This document shows, piece after piece, positions 23,931 to 34,622 of a stretch of 64,000 bases of DNA (its first letter is position 1; each line of letters starts with the position of its first letter). The notes under the pieces were generated by a model. That model was not told the DNA's origin and ran no database searches. It saw nothing but the letters and a program-made list of their open reading frames with translations. The stretch covers positions 13,746,863 through 13,810,862 of the forward strand of contig CM046442.1 in NCBI GenBank assembly GCA_025506515.1. The letters run 5' to 3'. The translations under genes and the position numbers were made by a program. This stretch comes from Flaveria trinervia (lineage: Eukaryota > Streptophyta > Magnoliopsida > Asterales > Asteraceae).

Positions 23931-24720
23931 ACACCCCAACATTCCACTATCCCTTAGAATATCCAAAGTGTACTTCCGTTGACTTAGAACTAATCCATCT
24001 GAAGTTTTGGCAACTTCAATGCCAAGAAAATATTTTAAGGGTCCAAGATCCTTGATACTGAATTCTTCATCAAGTTGCTTCTTTGTTTGTTGAATTTGTT
24101 CCGAATTATTTCCGACGATAATAACATCGTCTACATAAATGAGAACAACAACATAAATACCCCCCCTTTGAAATGTGAATAATGACTGATCGGCCTTGGA
24201 TTGACAAAAATTTAAGTTGAGAAGAAATTTGGTGAACTTGTGGTACTAGTTTCTTGACGCTTGTTTAAGGCCATAAAGAGATTTTCGAAGTCGACATACT
24301 CTTGTGTCATTTTCTTTTGAGAAACCTTGTGGAATCTTCATGTAAACTTCCTCATCCAAATTACCATGTAAGAAGGCATTATTCACATCTAGTTGATGAA
24401 TAATCCAATCTTTCTTTGTGGCAACGGCTAACAATGTTCAGACAGTCACAAGCTTAGCCACAGGAGCAAATGTCTCATGATAATCCACTCCTTCCATCGG
24501 AGTGAAGCCTTTAGCGACAAGCCTGGCCTTGAATCTTTCAATCTCTCCGTTTGATTTATATTTTGTTTTATAAACCCATTTCGAGTCTATAGCTCTTTTT
24601 CCCTTTGGTAATTTTTCTAAGGTCCAGGTTCTGTTTTTTTGAGGGCTTTAATTTCTTGCTGCATGGCTTCTCTCCATCATTTATCCTATGAAGCTTGTTC
24701 AAAACATCTCGGCTCATCAT
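23931..24720 (-). pseudogene. Reverse transcriptase, Ale-like copia (broken)
   Basis: Pieces on the minus strand show KARLVAKGFTPMEGVDY, then IHQLDVNNAFLHGNLDEEVYM (24434-24246 frame), LKQAS, and further down the YVDDVII catalytic box near 24120-24140. Stops interrupt it at about 24440 and 24245. Confidence 0.82.
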
Positions 24721-24870
24721 TGGAATTAATAATTGTTAAAAAAGCCTTGTGAGAATTAGAAAACTTATCATATGAGACAAAATGAGAAATTGGGTGTACC
24801 GTCGAAGCAGCTTGATCAGACGCGGGTTGTGAGTTATCGACCGAAGGGGGGAGCTTCACTATATAGTCAT

Positions 24871-26114
24871 TTAAATGTGCAGGTTGTGACAGATTTCTTT
24901 TGACTCGAGGCACAGATGCATCTGGAGGACTTGAAGGATCAACAATGTTAGGTTCATTTGTGGAACTAGTGGTAATAACATGTGGGTCTGAATTGACGTA
25001 GTAGTGGACTCGAAGTTGTCATCGTGGGCTTGTGAACCTTCTGTGACATTGTGCTCCTTTCCTTGATTGTCCTCAATGATTTGGGTCTGATTTGGCAGAA
25101 TATGATTTAGCCCACTTAGAAGCCTTGTGGGCTCATCATTATCATTACTAACTTCATTGCCATTTGTGATTTGGAAAGGAAAATAATTTTCACAGAATAA
25201 CACATCTTTACTGATAACGATTTTCCTGGTCTCCATGTCATAAACCTTGTACCCTTTGGTTCCTCCAGGATAGCCCAAAAATACCCCAGGTCTCCCCCTC
25301 ATTTCGAATTTATCTCCCTTGGTGTTATTATTTATGTAGTTGGCTAAATAACCAAAAACTCTTAAATGGTTATATCTGGGCCTTTGGTTCTACATCAACT
25401 CATAAGGGGTCTTGTTTTTGATAACCTTAGAAGGAAGGCGATTTATAATATACGCAGCGGTTAAAATACATTCCCCCCAAAACCTCTTTGGAACATTTGC
25501 CTCAAACGTTAATGCCCGCGTGGTTTCAAGGAGATGTCTATGTTCTTTTTCCACAACTCCATTTTGTTGGGGGGTATGCGGGCATGTAGTCTCTAATAAA
25601 ATCCCATTTTTGTTATAAAAATCAATCATGGAGTTAGATGTAAACTCTCCACCATTGTCACACCTAACTCTTTTAATTTGTTTTTCAAATTGGGTCTCTA
25701 CCATTTTATAGAAATTCATTAAACATTCACTGGCATCACTTTTGTGTTTTATGAGGAAAGCCCACACGGATCTACTGAAATCATCAACTATAGTAAGAAA
25801 AAAAATTGCCCGTGTGTATGATGGTGTCCGATATCCACCCTAAATATCACAATGAATAAGTTCAAAGAAACCACTAGTTTTAATAAAACTGGTAGGGAAC
25901 GGTGTTCGGGCATGTTTTGCCTTAATACAAGAATCACAAAAAACATTACTAAGTTGAACGGGGTTACTTTGAGAAAATCAATATTTGAAAGCTTTCCTTC
26001 TGAAGCATGACCTAATCTTTTATGCCATGTATCCACTGTAGTCATCAGAGCTCTTCTATTTCCTTTGGCCATCTTCATACGATACAACCCCCTCCAATCA
26101 AGCTCCTCGTACAT
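24871..26114 (-). pseudogene. GAG-pre-integrase, integrase core and linker, Ale-like copia
   Basis: 26114-25788 begins with a GAG-pre-integrase domain (TWHKRLGHASEGKL) and shifts near 26000. 25767-25390 carries the integrase core with the second Asp in RVRCDNGGEFTS and the Glu region HTPQQNGVVEKEHRHL. 25302-24871 carries the GVFLGYPGGTKGYKVYD and DVLFCENYFPF motifs that follow copia integrase. Confidence 0.85.
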
Positions 26115-27462
26115 AACCCCTGTATGACAAAAAATCAGGAAAAAAAGTTACAACACATTGTAGTTCTTTGCTCAATCGGCTAATTGAGAGGAGATTGCAT
26201 TTAAAATTCGGAACATAAAGAAATCCTTCTATTTTAACTCCCCCTGCAAGTGTAGACTCTCCCTTTCCTTCAACAGGAATGGCGTCACCGTTCGGTATTA
26301 CAACCGGAGCTTCGCAGGAGGTTCTTTTAGTGTTTTCAATAAGTTCAGGTTCATGAGCTATGTACTCGGTGCATCCCGAATCTATAACCCATGTATCGTC
26401 CCCTTTACCTGCCATGTTTGCTTCGGGTTTTGCCTCGGCGCCGCTACTTGATCCTGAAAAAAACTTTACGAATGATTGATATTGTTCGTCACTTAAGCCG
26501 GGTATAGGACTATTTCTTGTTTCAGCACATGCAGCTTTTGGTTTTGCTTTGTATCCTTTCTTTCCGGGCCACCAATCTGGATATCCATCCAATTTAAAGC
26601 ATCCTTCACGTTTGTGACCATCTCTTCCACAAAAAGTGCAATGGTCATTTTCTTTTCCTTCCCTTCCTTGCTTTGTATATTTCTCCTTAGACTGATCAGT
26701 ATTGCCCTCTCGTTTTTAGAAAGCCTTAAACGCGGTTGACTCGGGGGCCACCCGATTTTCATTCGATATCGCTCTTTGTCTTTCGTCTTCAGCCACCATG
26801 TGATAAGCGACCCCTAAGGTAGGAGTTGGTTTTGTTGCCAAGATTTGAGTTTTAATCACAGTAAAATCATTATCTAGCCCCATAAGAAATTCATAGAGTC
26901 GCTCCTTTTCAAGATGTTGCATAACTTTCTTACCCAGTTCACATGTACACTTGTTACATGAACAACGAGGAAAAGATTGGGTGGCTTCATCCCATAGGGA
27001 TCGAAGTCGGGTACAATATGTCGAAACCGTAGCGCCCTCTTGTTTGGTGACAGCTATTTTCTGCCTCAATTCGTAACCTCTTGGAGCGCTCTCCTTCCCG
27101 AACTGTAAATCCGACCATATCTCTGATGATGTGGTCGCGTATTTTACGCTGTCGCGTATGTTCTTTTCCATGGCTGTAGTAAGCCATCCTTTTATCATTG
27201 CATCGCACCGCATCCATGGCTTATATTCAGGGGACGTTTTTTCTGGCTTTACGATTGTTCCATCAACAAAGTCTATTTTGTTCTTGGCAAAGAGAAAGTT
27301 TGTCATCTCTTGTGACCAATCGACATAGTTGCTATCCGTAAGGACATCGTTTACGTGAAGTTGTTTTGGGAAATCCGAATGATGAAGATAGTATGGTGAA
27401 TCGTGATTGATTACAACACCAGAGCTTCCTTCGGTATCCTTTGGGTTTTTATCTTCGGCCAT
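26098..27462 (-). pseudogene. gag and protease, Ale-like copia (one in-frame stop)
   Basis: Gag starts at 27462 (MAEDKNPKDTEG), with YVDWSQEMTNFLFAKNK and CDAMIKGWL as seen in Ale-type gag. A single TAA at 26716-26718 interrupts the frame, which otherwise continues without a shift into a zinc knuckle (CTFCGRDGHKREGC) and the protease active site WVIDSGCTEYIAH, and on to 26098. One nonsense change would therefore separate gag from PR. Confidence 0.88.
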
Positions 27463-27506
27463 CCTCTAAAACGGCTTGAATGAAAATTGTATCGAGGGTT
27501 TTAGAA

Positions 27507-27518
27507 CCGCTTTGATAC
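27507..27518 (-). promoter_or_regulatory. Primer binding site, Ale-like copia
   Basis: GCTTTGATACCA on the plus strand corresponds to TGGTATCAAAGC on the minus strand, one base off the tRNA-Met consensus. It lies two bases inside the LTR edge. Confidence 0.8.
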
Positions 27519-27520
27519 CA

Positions 27521-27693
27521 TGTAGAATTTGATGGCACAGAGAAATTCGTTTGTTTCAATTGATTTCTTGATGATGAATTACAATCAAATAATGAGAATA
27601 AATAAACCTACCAAAGAGCTAAACAAGAAAACAGAATATATGGTAGAATGATGGAATAGGAAAAGATAAACCAAAATAATATAAAATCCTATA
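27521..27693 (-). repeat. 5' LTR of Ale-like copia
   Basis: It matches 23002-23174 with three substitutions and no indel, and is followed by the target duplication ACACT. Confidence 0.92.
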
Positions 27694-27698
27694 ACACT

Positions 27699-28407
27699 TC
27701 AATAAATACTTATACTTCCAATGACTTATTCATTGACAATTTGCTAGATTATTATACAAATGGACACTATATCCACCATATATAGCTTTCACTTATGCAT
27801 GTCTATGCACTCCATAAGTCCATATAGCTTTTAGGGAATACATGCTTAAGACAACTTATTTATCTTAAAATAAAAGGTGATAAAACACCACTAAATGACC
27901 TCAGCTGTGCTTAAGGAAATGCACTAGCAAATTAGGGAACTCGTTAATGATAATGATTTGATTCTTTATGTAATCTTCAGGTTTTGTGAGAAGTACAACA
28001 ACCTGAAGTCTACCATTTTGCCTAATCATCTCCCCAGATTTTAGTGAACTTTATGGTCTTCTAACATGGTAACAAAGCCGTCATAATCCGATGTACCTAA
28101 AATTTCACTACTGTAACAACCTAGTCACCATAATAATTGTTGTCCCTTCAACAAATGGCTTCTTATATATATTGGCTATCAACTTATGCTAAGTGTGACA
28201 ACTTCACTTGTAGGTTATTACGATAACCACAACATTGGTGATAACTACTGTCAATTTAGTTGGCAGTTGCTAAAAAATACCCTTTATGGCTCTTGCAACC
28301 ATTGTACCGTCAGTCACATCCCGAGTGCTTGTCCAAATCGTACTCCATTTAATTATCGTGTTAACCTTACAACTCATTTGAAGATGCATGTTCTAACTCT
28401 GGTGATA
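27699..28407. other. Intergenic DNA without recognised gene
   Basis: It continues the host sequence that preceded the Ale insertion. The 78-codon frame at 28186-28422 resembles nothing I know. Confidence 0.5.
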
Positions 28408-30589
28408 CACATTCTGCATTAGGTAGTACTTGGAATTCTAACCCCGGAGCTAAAAGTCATGTGACACTCAACTTATCTAGTCTTGACAGTTTGAAAACGT
28501 ACTATGGTAATGATTCACTCTACGCTGGCAATGATAAATGATATTCTATTCTTCACATATGACTTATCTTAGTTATCTAGGTTATTTAGGTGTTTGGATG
28601 ATCGACATGGTCATCAGTTTTTATAGAATTTTGTTATAGAATGTTTATAGACATGAACAAGAAAATTTCAAAATATAAGAAAAGGAAATATATGAAAAAA
28701 TGAGAAAAAGAAAAGAAGAGAGAAAAGTAAAAAGAAATAGAGCAATTTCAATATATATATACACACACACACACTAGTGGAAAACCCGCGCTATGCAGCG
28801 GGGTATGATGTTTTTGTTAAGTATGTTTTTGAACAATAACATGTAGTAGCTTTAGTAATTTTGAGTTTTGCCTGGTAACTTATGTTGGCCGTAGGCTCTA
28901 CAACTCTGAAAGTGCAAATGAGGTTGGTGGTATAGCATTTCATGTATGGTAATATGTAGTTGAAAGGGTCAGTTGGGTTTTCTTTTGAAAAAGATAGTGT
29001 GACATTCAATTTCTAGTTCAAAGTGTTGAAAAGGTCTAACATGCAAAGACAAATAAAATTTGCCGGGGCCGTGGTGCATGTTTATACTTATAGATGAATT
29101 AATTGAATGTTTAAAGCTATAAGAGAGTAACCTCAATTACTTAAGAAGTGAACGCTGCTACCTGTGCCATGAGGTTTTGCTGGTTTTCCTGCCTACCAGT
29201 GAGAACTTCTTAGCTTTTTGTACAATGAAAGAAGAAAAGATACGATTGAGGTTTATGAGTATTTGGCATCTGTTAATTATATTCTAATTTTAAATCATAT
29301 AGTGAACCAAAGCTTTTGGTTAATGGCAATATATAAGCCATAAGTTTATTAAATAACATCCCTCTCCAAATACATGAAAGCAGGAAAACTTGAAAGCAAT
29401 AAAATTAGTTTATTAGTAATTAACAAAAATAATCAAAGGAGGCAAAACGAGCAAGATATAAGTGATTCTCAATATAGTCATTATCTTTTTCTGCTTTTAA
29501 GCATACATAAGTTGTTTAAATAAGTTAGTCTGGACACCCCTTAAGCACCTCGAAATAAGCAACCAAAGTACTACCTCTTTTTAAGTATTAACTTCATTTA
29601 GTCATTATCAGCAGATATTTTAAACATTCTATCAATGATATTATCATCTTTAAAAAATTTAGATTCAAACTGGCGCAAAGCAAAAATTTAAACATTCTAT
29701 CAATGATTTCTTATATTCTTGGTCTTGTATATTTAATTACAAAAACTATTTACTAAATGAATGTTTTGAACTTTTTGAATAAAACACTTTCGTTGTTGTA
29801 AGAAATTGAATTTACTTTAGACAAAGTAGAAATGCTTAAACTTTTATCAATATGATACTGCAAATGGTGACTCATTTTTACAAAAGAATGTTGATGTTGG
29901 CCCCTTGAGAACCTTAGGGAACAACTTAAATGCAACAAAAGTTTAGAAATATTGCAAATTTAAATCTATACACGAGGGTGGCGCCCTTTAAACAGGTTAG
30001 ACCCACGGCCATAGGCAACTATGTCAAAAACAATAGAAATCCTTTTTAATGATCTTAGTATTTATAAAATTTTGTTCTTTTAGCTTGGCCATTTGGCACT
30101 CGTAATGAAAGTAAATAATATTTGTTAGATGGTCAAAGGTTGATTTAAGTATATTAACAAAACATATCTTGTCTTCATAATGTCTATACCTCTATCCTGG
30201 CCATAATTTCATATGGTATTATAAATTTATCTTAAAAGAGTATGTAAATGAGTTGAATTTCCAGGTTACCAATATATGACTACCAATACATGAAAGATAT
30301 GTGGATAAAGTGAAGCTCTTGCTTGGTTATAGGGGTGTAAATATGCCAAACTTGCACTAAGTTAGTTCAGACTGCATTGGGTAGATAAGTGGATTGTTTG
30401 TGTATAGTCAAGGTATAGGCACACCCATGTAAAATGTTAAAGTTTAGCATGTTTTTGTAAAGGAAACTACTACATCCATTTATTGAACTTTCAAACTATT
30501 GGAGGCATTCATAAACACTATTAGAGCTTCTACCACTTAATCAATACCTCATAAATAAGTTTGAAGTTTCAATTTTAGAGTGTAATATA

Positions 30590-30790
30590 GGTGGGGGATC
30601 TGTAAATGGAGCCAACCATTGAATGGCGGTTGCTTCAGTTGCTCCCTAAATTGAATGGCGCCTTCAATTCGTTGCTTCAGTTGCACAAAGGAGCCTGCAA
30701 TTCACTGTTTCAGTAGCACAAGCCTTTAGTTTGATGCTTTCTGTAGCACAAGCCTTCAATTCCTTGCTTTTAGTTCCACAAGCCTTCAAT
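30590..30790 (-). repeat. 30-bp minisatellite inside the Helitron
   Basis: On the minus strand about five units of 30 bp follow each other, each like GAAGGCTTGTGCTACAGAAA plus ten bases. Related units occur again at 32100-32170, where they encode a 10-residue repeat of type SNELKALCDR. Confidence 0.7.
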
Positions 30791-30799
30791 ATGTTCCTT

Positions 30800-30873
30800 T
30801 AGAAAGTGAGTGGGGAAAATCATGAGACAAAATCAATTTCATTCGAAAACAGCATTTTCATATGGAGTGCTAG
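30800..30873 (-). pseudogene. UBC22-like E2 exon fragment (second captured piece)
   Basis: After an acceptor-like TTATGCAG the minus strand encodes a stretch close to TPYENGLF and MKLLLSHDFPHSPPKG of plant ubiquitin-conjugating enzyme 22 (UBE2S-like). Here it reads TPYENAVF and MKLILSHDFPHS, with one base lost between the two parts. Similarity ends at about 30800. It follows the piece at 30975-31119 in the gene order. Confidence 0.75.
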
Positions 30874-30974
30874 CTGCATAACAAGGATACCCATTCAGAA
30901 AAAAATGCACCAAGTATCTTTCAATATACATGTTTTTATCACACATACACACGCATATATAAGCTAATAAGTAT

Positions 30975-31119
30975 TTGGGCCTTATATATAAGCATATATT
31001 GTTGAAAAATCATCATCGTTCACTCCTACTTTAGTTCCTACTCGTGGTGTTTGTTTAAGATTTCTCAATTCCCTAGCAAGTTGTTTGATTACATTTGGTG
31101 GAAGATTGTTATTTGTAGC
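30975..31119 (-). pseudogene. UBC22-like E2 exon fragment (first captured piece)
   Basis: After the acceptor-like TTTGTTACAG the minus strand encodes NNLPPNVIKQLARELRNL and then VNDDDFSTIYA. This is very close to the N-terminus of plant UBC22 (ATNxNLPPNVIKQLAKEL, then VNDDDFSTI). Where the E2 has Ala-Asp-Ile-Glu-Gly-Pro the copy reads Ala-Tyr-Ile-stop-Gly-Pro, so the fragment is a pseudogene. The catalytic Cys region of the E2 is not present in the Helitron as far as I can see. Confidence 0.8.
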
Positions 31120-31392
31120 CTGTAACAAACACATAGTAAGTATTATGAGCCACCTTCAATTTACCAAATAAAAATTGCTACCTTGAAGTCTCCATGCAAC
31201 TTAAGTATCTAAGAATAAATCCTATGATTTTAGCATAATCGTAAGCAATTCGTGTTCTCAAAGAGAATTACACGCATGAAAAGTTCTAGCTTGAGTAATA
31301 ATCTGATTCAAAAGTTATCACACTTGTCATGAAAGTAGAGTCATGTAAAGATCATTTACATAGAAAGAAGTTGGCGTTAAGTAGTTACCATC

Positions 31393-31466
31393 AATCACAA
31401 AAATGATTCCAAACCTAAAAACAGAAGGCAGTGATAGAAGTAGATTGTCAATGACACGGAGAACCT
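31393..31466 (-). other. Exon-like segment of unknown captured gene
   Basis: Between an acceptor-like CATCTTAACAG and a donor-like GTAACT the minus strand is open and encodes VLRVIDNLLLSLPSVF and FGIIFVIDG. It has the look of an exon captured by the Helitron. I do not recognise the source. Confidence 0.35.
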
Positions 31467-31907
31467 GTTAAGATGATGGGTGATGAATCATATCAAGGTT
31501 ATTACATAGCTTTCATCCATATACAAAAGAGAACACCAAACAAAAATGCAAAGTATAAAAATAGATTATCACCATAGAGGTAACACTATTAATTAGCAAA
31601 TCGACTTCCTCTAGCTTCTATAGATCATCTTTTACATGGGATCGTTTAAGTTATGAACTCATGTCATAATGATAATGGAAAGCGTCATAATTTTTAATAC
31701 AGACTCTAAATCTTTCATAATCTGCAAGAATGGTGTACCCTTCAACACAAGGAAAGCTTAAAACAGAAACACACAACATGGCCTATCAATCAATTAAATA
31801 AGCCTAAAGATTCAAGAACTTAATAAACAACATGGCCTATGCAATAACAGTGGACTGTAGAAGTGGTAGCTGAAAAAGAAGCAATCGGGTGGTGCCTGTG
31901 TATTGAA

Positions 31908-32198
31908 TTAACCCAAACCGTGCAGTCCTGCCTGCTTCACAATGAAAAAGTTTAGAAAGACTAAATCCAAATGATAGGGATGAATAACAGATGAGAGGGG
32001 AATTTGTATTCCTACCTGAGAAAATCGACACCCACTCACATCTAGGTAGTCTTGAGTCGCATCCACGAGCATAAATAAAGGTGGTAGATCTGTAAACGAA
32101 TCCAACAAAGCCTTCAATTCGTTGCTTCGATCGCACAAAGCCTTCAATTCGCTGCTTTCAGTTGCATAATCTTTCAGTTGCATATGATGGAACTGCAT
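31908..32198 (-). other. Exon-like open frame with 10-residue repeats in Helitron
   Basis: The frame encodes MQFHHMQLKDYATESSELKA, a 10-residue repeat (SELKALCDR / NELKALLDS), then LPPLFMLVDATQDYLDVSG, ending at a donor-like CTCAG/GTAGGAA near 32015. It may be a captured exon; the overlapping frame 31837-32136 is the other reading. Source gene unknown. Confidence 0.35.
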
Positions 32199-33200
32199 TG
32201 AAGGTGGGAAGCTCTTTCACCTTCGTCGGCAGGGTAACAGTGGTGAAGAGGGAGAAGAATTATGATGCTACCCATCTTATATGAATTATATAGTACTTAA
32301 GATAAGATATATATATATATATATATGTGTTATATATCATTAATATTAGTTTAGTAGAATGTTTTTGGTTATGTTAGTCATATTTAAGCAAATAACTAGA
32401 CTGATTCTCAACAACTTAACCATTTTGAAAATCTCTTTCTTTACCTTTAACTCAAATCCTGTTACAAGTCCTTCCTTTTCAAAATCATTATGATTCGTGC
32501 GGTGTTTGTTTGGGTGGTTGAGATTTAATCCCTGTTAAACATATGATTATATTTGTTACATATGCACATGCATTCTTTCATGTAATAAAAAACACAACCG
32601 GGTGTGTATGAACATTTTTCACTACTAGAAAACTGCTCTATTTGTTACGCAAATTTCCGACGCAAAATTTTGTGTTGAAATAAACGACACAATTGCGACA
32701 CATATACTACAAAAACTAAAACTCTAAATTTTCATCAAACTTTCGACAAGAAAGCGACAAATTTTACAAACTACAGATTTTGTCGTGAATGCGTAGTAAA
32801 TTTCCAACACAATGCTAACCCAAGTGAATTAAAATCGTATTAATCAATAATTATGTCACAAATGGGTAGGAAATTAATATTAACAATAATACCGTTGGTA
32901 TTTTATAAAAATAACAAAACAAAAACACTAGAAATCAAAAATTTCGTCGCAAATGCGTAACATGATTTACTACACGTTTGCGACGCTATATATTATTTTT
33001 ATTGTTATTATACATGTTTTTGTTATTTTTGCTCTTTATTTACACACACACACACACATATATATATATTATATATATATGTTTGTTATTTTTGTTTTAT
33101 ATACATGAATTTTATTTGTGTGATCTAAATCTGGTTTTCTAAGTGATTTGTCAGTTGTCACGTCTCTTACATGTAGTTAAAGTTAACTTTACAAGCCCAA

Positions 33201-33341
33201 ATGCAAATCTGGTTTGAAGAGGAGATGAGGGCAAGAGAGGAGTTACAACAACAAATCCAACTACATGCACAACAAACTTGACGTTAGATGCAACAAATGC
33301 AAGAAATATTTAAAAAACAATTAAATGATTTCATGAGTTAG
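33201..33341 (+). pseudogene. C-terminal relic of a plant CACTA transposase
   Basis: A short frame reads MQIWFEEEMRAREELQQQ, then two stops, then MQQMQEIFKKQLNDFMS and a stop. The Gln/Glu/Met-rich helix matches the end of plant Ptta/En-Spm transposase proteins. The rest of the gene is absent. Confidence 0.6.
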
Positions 33342-33599
33342 TGAAAACAACCTTGGTAATTACTAGTAGTTTTGTTATCTAGATATATTACTTTTGTATT
33401 GAAAGTTTAAACGTAGTTAAACGATTGTTGTAATTTGTATTATTTTATGTACTTATAGTTGATTTGAAAATCATATTTTGTGGGTGAAATTGTGGTTGAT
33501 ATTTGTAAAGCAAGTTTAGTAAAATTTTTATGCATTTTTAGCAGAAAAATCTAGATTTATTTGTCTTATTAAAAATTTAGTATAAAAATTATGTAGCAA

Positions 33600-34080
33600 A
33601 TGCATTAGAAATATAACACATAAGTTCCTGAAAATGGTAGCAAAAGCTTCGCTAAACAAAAATTTGTAGCAAATGCGTCGTTTTAAAATAATTATTTTGA
33701 CATTGCGTATCTAATGCGTCGTTATTTTAAAATATGTATTTTATCACAATAATAACATTGCATAGAAAACGTGTCGTTTTTTTAAATACGTATTTTGACA
33801 TTGCGTAGCAAATGCGTCGCTGGTTTAAAATACGTATTTTGACATTGCGTAACAAATGCGTCGTTAGTTTAAAATACGTATTTTGACATTACGTATTTTG
33901 ACATTACGTAGCTAATGCGTTGTTGTTTTAAAATACGTATTTTGACATTGCGTAGCTAACGCGTCGTCGTTTTAAAAGACGTATTTTGACATTGTGTAGC
34001 TAATGTGATGTCGTTTAAAATACATCTTTTATATTAATACTAATATTGCGTAACAAATGCGTTGCAATTCATATTTAATT
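33600..34080 (+). repeat. Subterminal array of about nine 45-50-bp units
   Basis: Units contain TGACATTGCGTAGCAAATGC followed by GTCGTT and AAAATACGTATTT. Variants change TAGC to TAAC or TATC. CACTA transposases bind subterminal repeats, so this array may be the binding region at one end. Confidence 0.7.
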
Positions 34081-34309
34081 CAGAATGATTAAATTAAGTT
34101 AATTAGGATAATGCGTGGGAAAGGTGTCGTATCTTCCTACGCCCTTTTTTGCCGCTAGTATGTCGTATATTGCGTCGCAAGTGCGTTGTAAACTATTTGC
34201 CATAGACATTTTTCCGACAAATCGTTTGTCGCAAATACGTAGCAAATGTTGTTTTCTTACGCATTTGCAACGAAAAAATGCGTAGCAAATTTATTTTTTT
34301 CTAGTAGTG

Positions 34310-34622
34310 GTGAGCAACAATAGGTAAACATGTTAGACACTCTACTGTAAAATAATTGTTTACTTGAATTTGCTTTAAACAAAATAATTTAAACAAAATA
34401 ATGTGTTGACATGGATGATTGTGATCTACTTGATGTCTTTGTCAAGGATCATCCTTGCAATTGTTATTATTTTACTTGTGGTTTACTTTAAGTATCACAT
34501 TTGGAAATTTTCATCGTTTAATTTGATTGAGAACAAAAAAAGTTTAAGTGTGACGATATTTGATATGCATAAAACTTCAGAAGCACCTATTTAGTAATTA
34601 GTATTTTCGATTTGCACACACG
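34310..34622 (+). other. Part of block A with a short membrane-protein-like frame
   Basis: It includes a 63-codon frame (34403-34594), SRIILAIVIILLVVYFKY, with one membrane segment. Its paralogue in block B is 56226-56411 (SRIILAIEFYLLVVHFKY). The frames keep the same stop and an in-frame codon gain, but amino-acid changes are as frequent as silent ones, so I do not claim a gene. Confidence 0.4.
34563..34622 (+). repeat. 60-bp direct repeat, left copy
   Basis: The segment from ATATGCATAAAACTTCAG to GATTTGCACACACG recurs at 53230-53289 with one difference (G to A). The two copies bracket 18.6 kb of retrotransposon DNA. In block B only one copy exists. Confidence 0.85.

Larger units (their letters stand above)
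23002..27693 (-). mobile_element. Ale/Retrofit-like Ty1/copia element with 173-bp LTRs
   Basis: LTRs lie at 23002-23174 and 27521-27693 with three substitutions between them and no length change. The perfect 5-bp target duplication ACACT is at 22997-23001 and 27694-27698. The primer site TGGTATCAAAGC is next to the 27521 edge, and a polypurine tract is next to 23174. The order gag-PR-INT-RT-RNase H on the minus strand is that of copia. The short LTRs and gag type suggest the Ale lineage. The coding region is complete in order but broken by stops and shifts. Confidence 0.93.
28774..32302 (-). mobile_element. Non-autonomous Helitron with captured exons
   Basis: On the minus strand the element starts TCTTAAGTACTATATAATTC at 32302 and ends with a GC-rich hairpin (CCCGC / GCGGG, 28785-28802), then TTTTCCACTAG at 28774. 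The neighbouring bases are A before the 5' end and T after CTAG, the AT target expected of Helitrons, and no target duplication is present. Block B lacks the whole 3.5 kb. No Rep/helicase frame is seen, so it would depend on another element. It carries UBC22-like exon fragments and a 30-bp minisatellite. Confidence 0.82.
32620..34309 (+). mobile_element. Small CACTA (En/Spm) element with transposase relic
   Basis: The ends are CACTACTAGAAAA at 32620 and TTTTTCTAGTAGTG at 34309, a terminal inverted repeat of about 13 bp of the CACTA type. Block B reads straight across the junction (AACATT then GTGAGCAAC at 56128-56140), which confirms the insertion. The flanking trinucleotides are TTT and GTG, so a 3-bp target duplication is not conserved. 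Inside are subterminal repeats of a GCGTAGCAAATGCGTCG motif and a decayed transposase tail. Confidence 0.85.
28408..34622 (+). repeat. Host duplication block A (paralogue of 55470-56574)
   Basis: Host sequence in three pieces here (28408-28773, 32303-32619, 34310-34622) and a fourth at 53290-53446 aligns in order and orientation with the nearly continuous block B at 55470-56574. Shared landmarks are ATTCTGCATTAGGTAGTACT, TCTAGGTTATTTAGGTGTTT, GATTCGTGCGGTGTTTGTTT and GTGAGCAACAATAGGTAAAC. The gaps between the pieces are the Helitron, the CACTA element and the 34623-53229 composite. Confidence 0.85.

Noticed and set aside
28186..28422. 78-codon frame as a small gene
   Set aside because: No family resemblance, no promoter or partner copy; the 3' end runs into block A.
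33600..34080. CRISPR-like array
   Set aside because: The units are contiguous and degenerate without unique spacers, and lie in a plant CACTA element.
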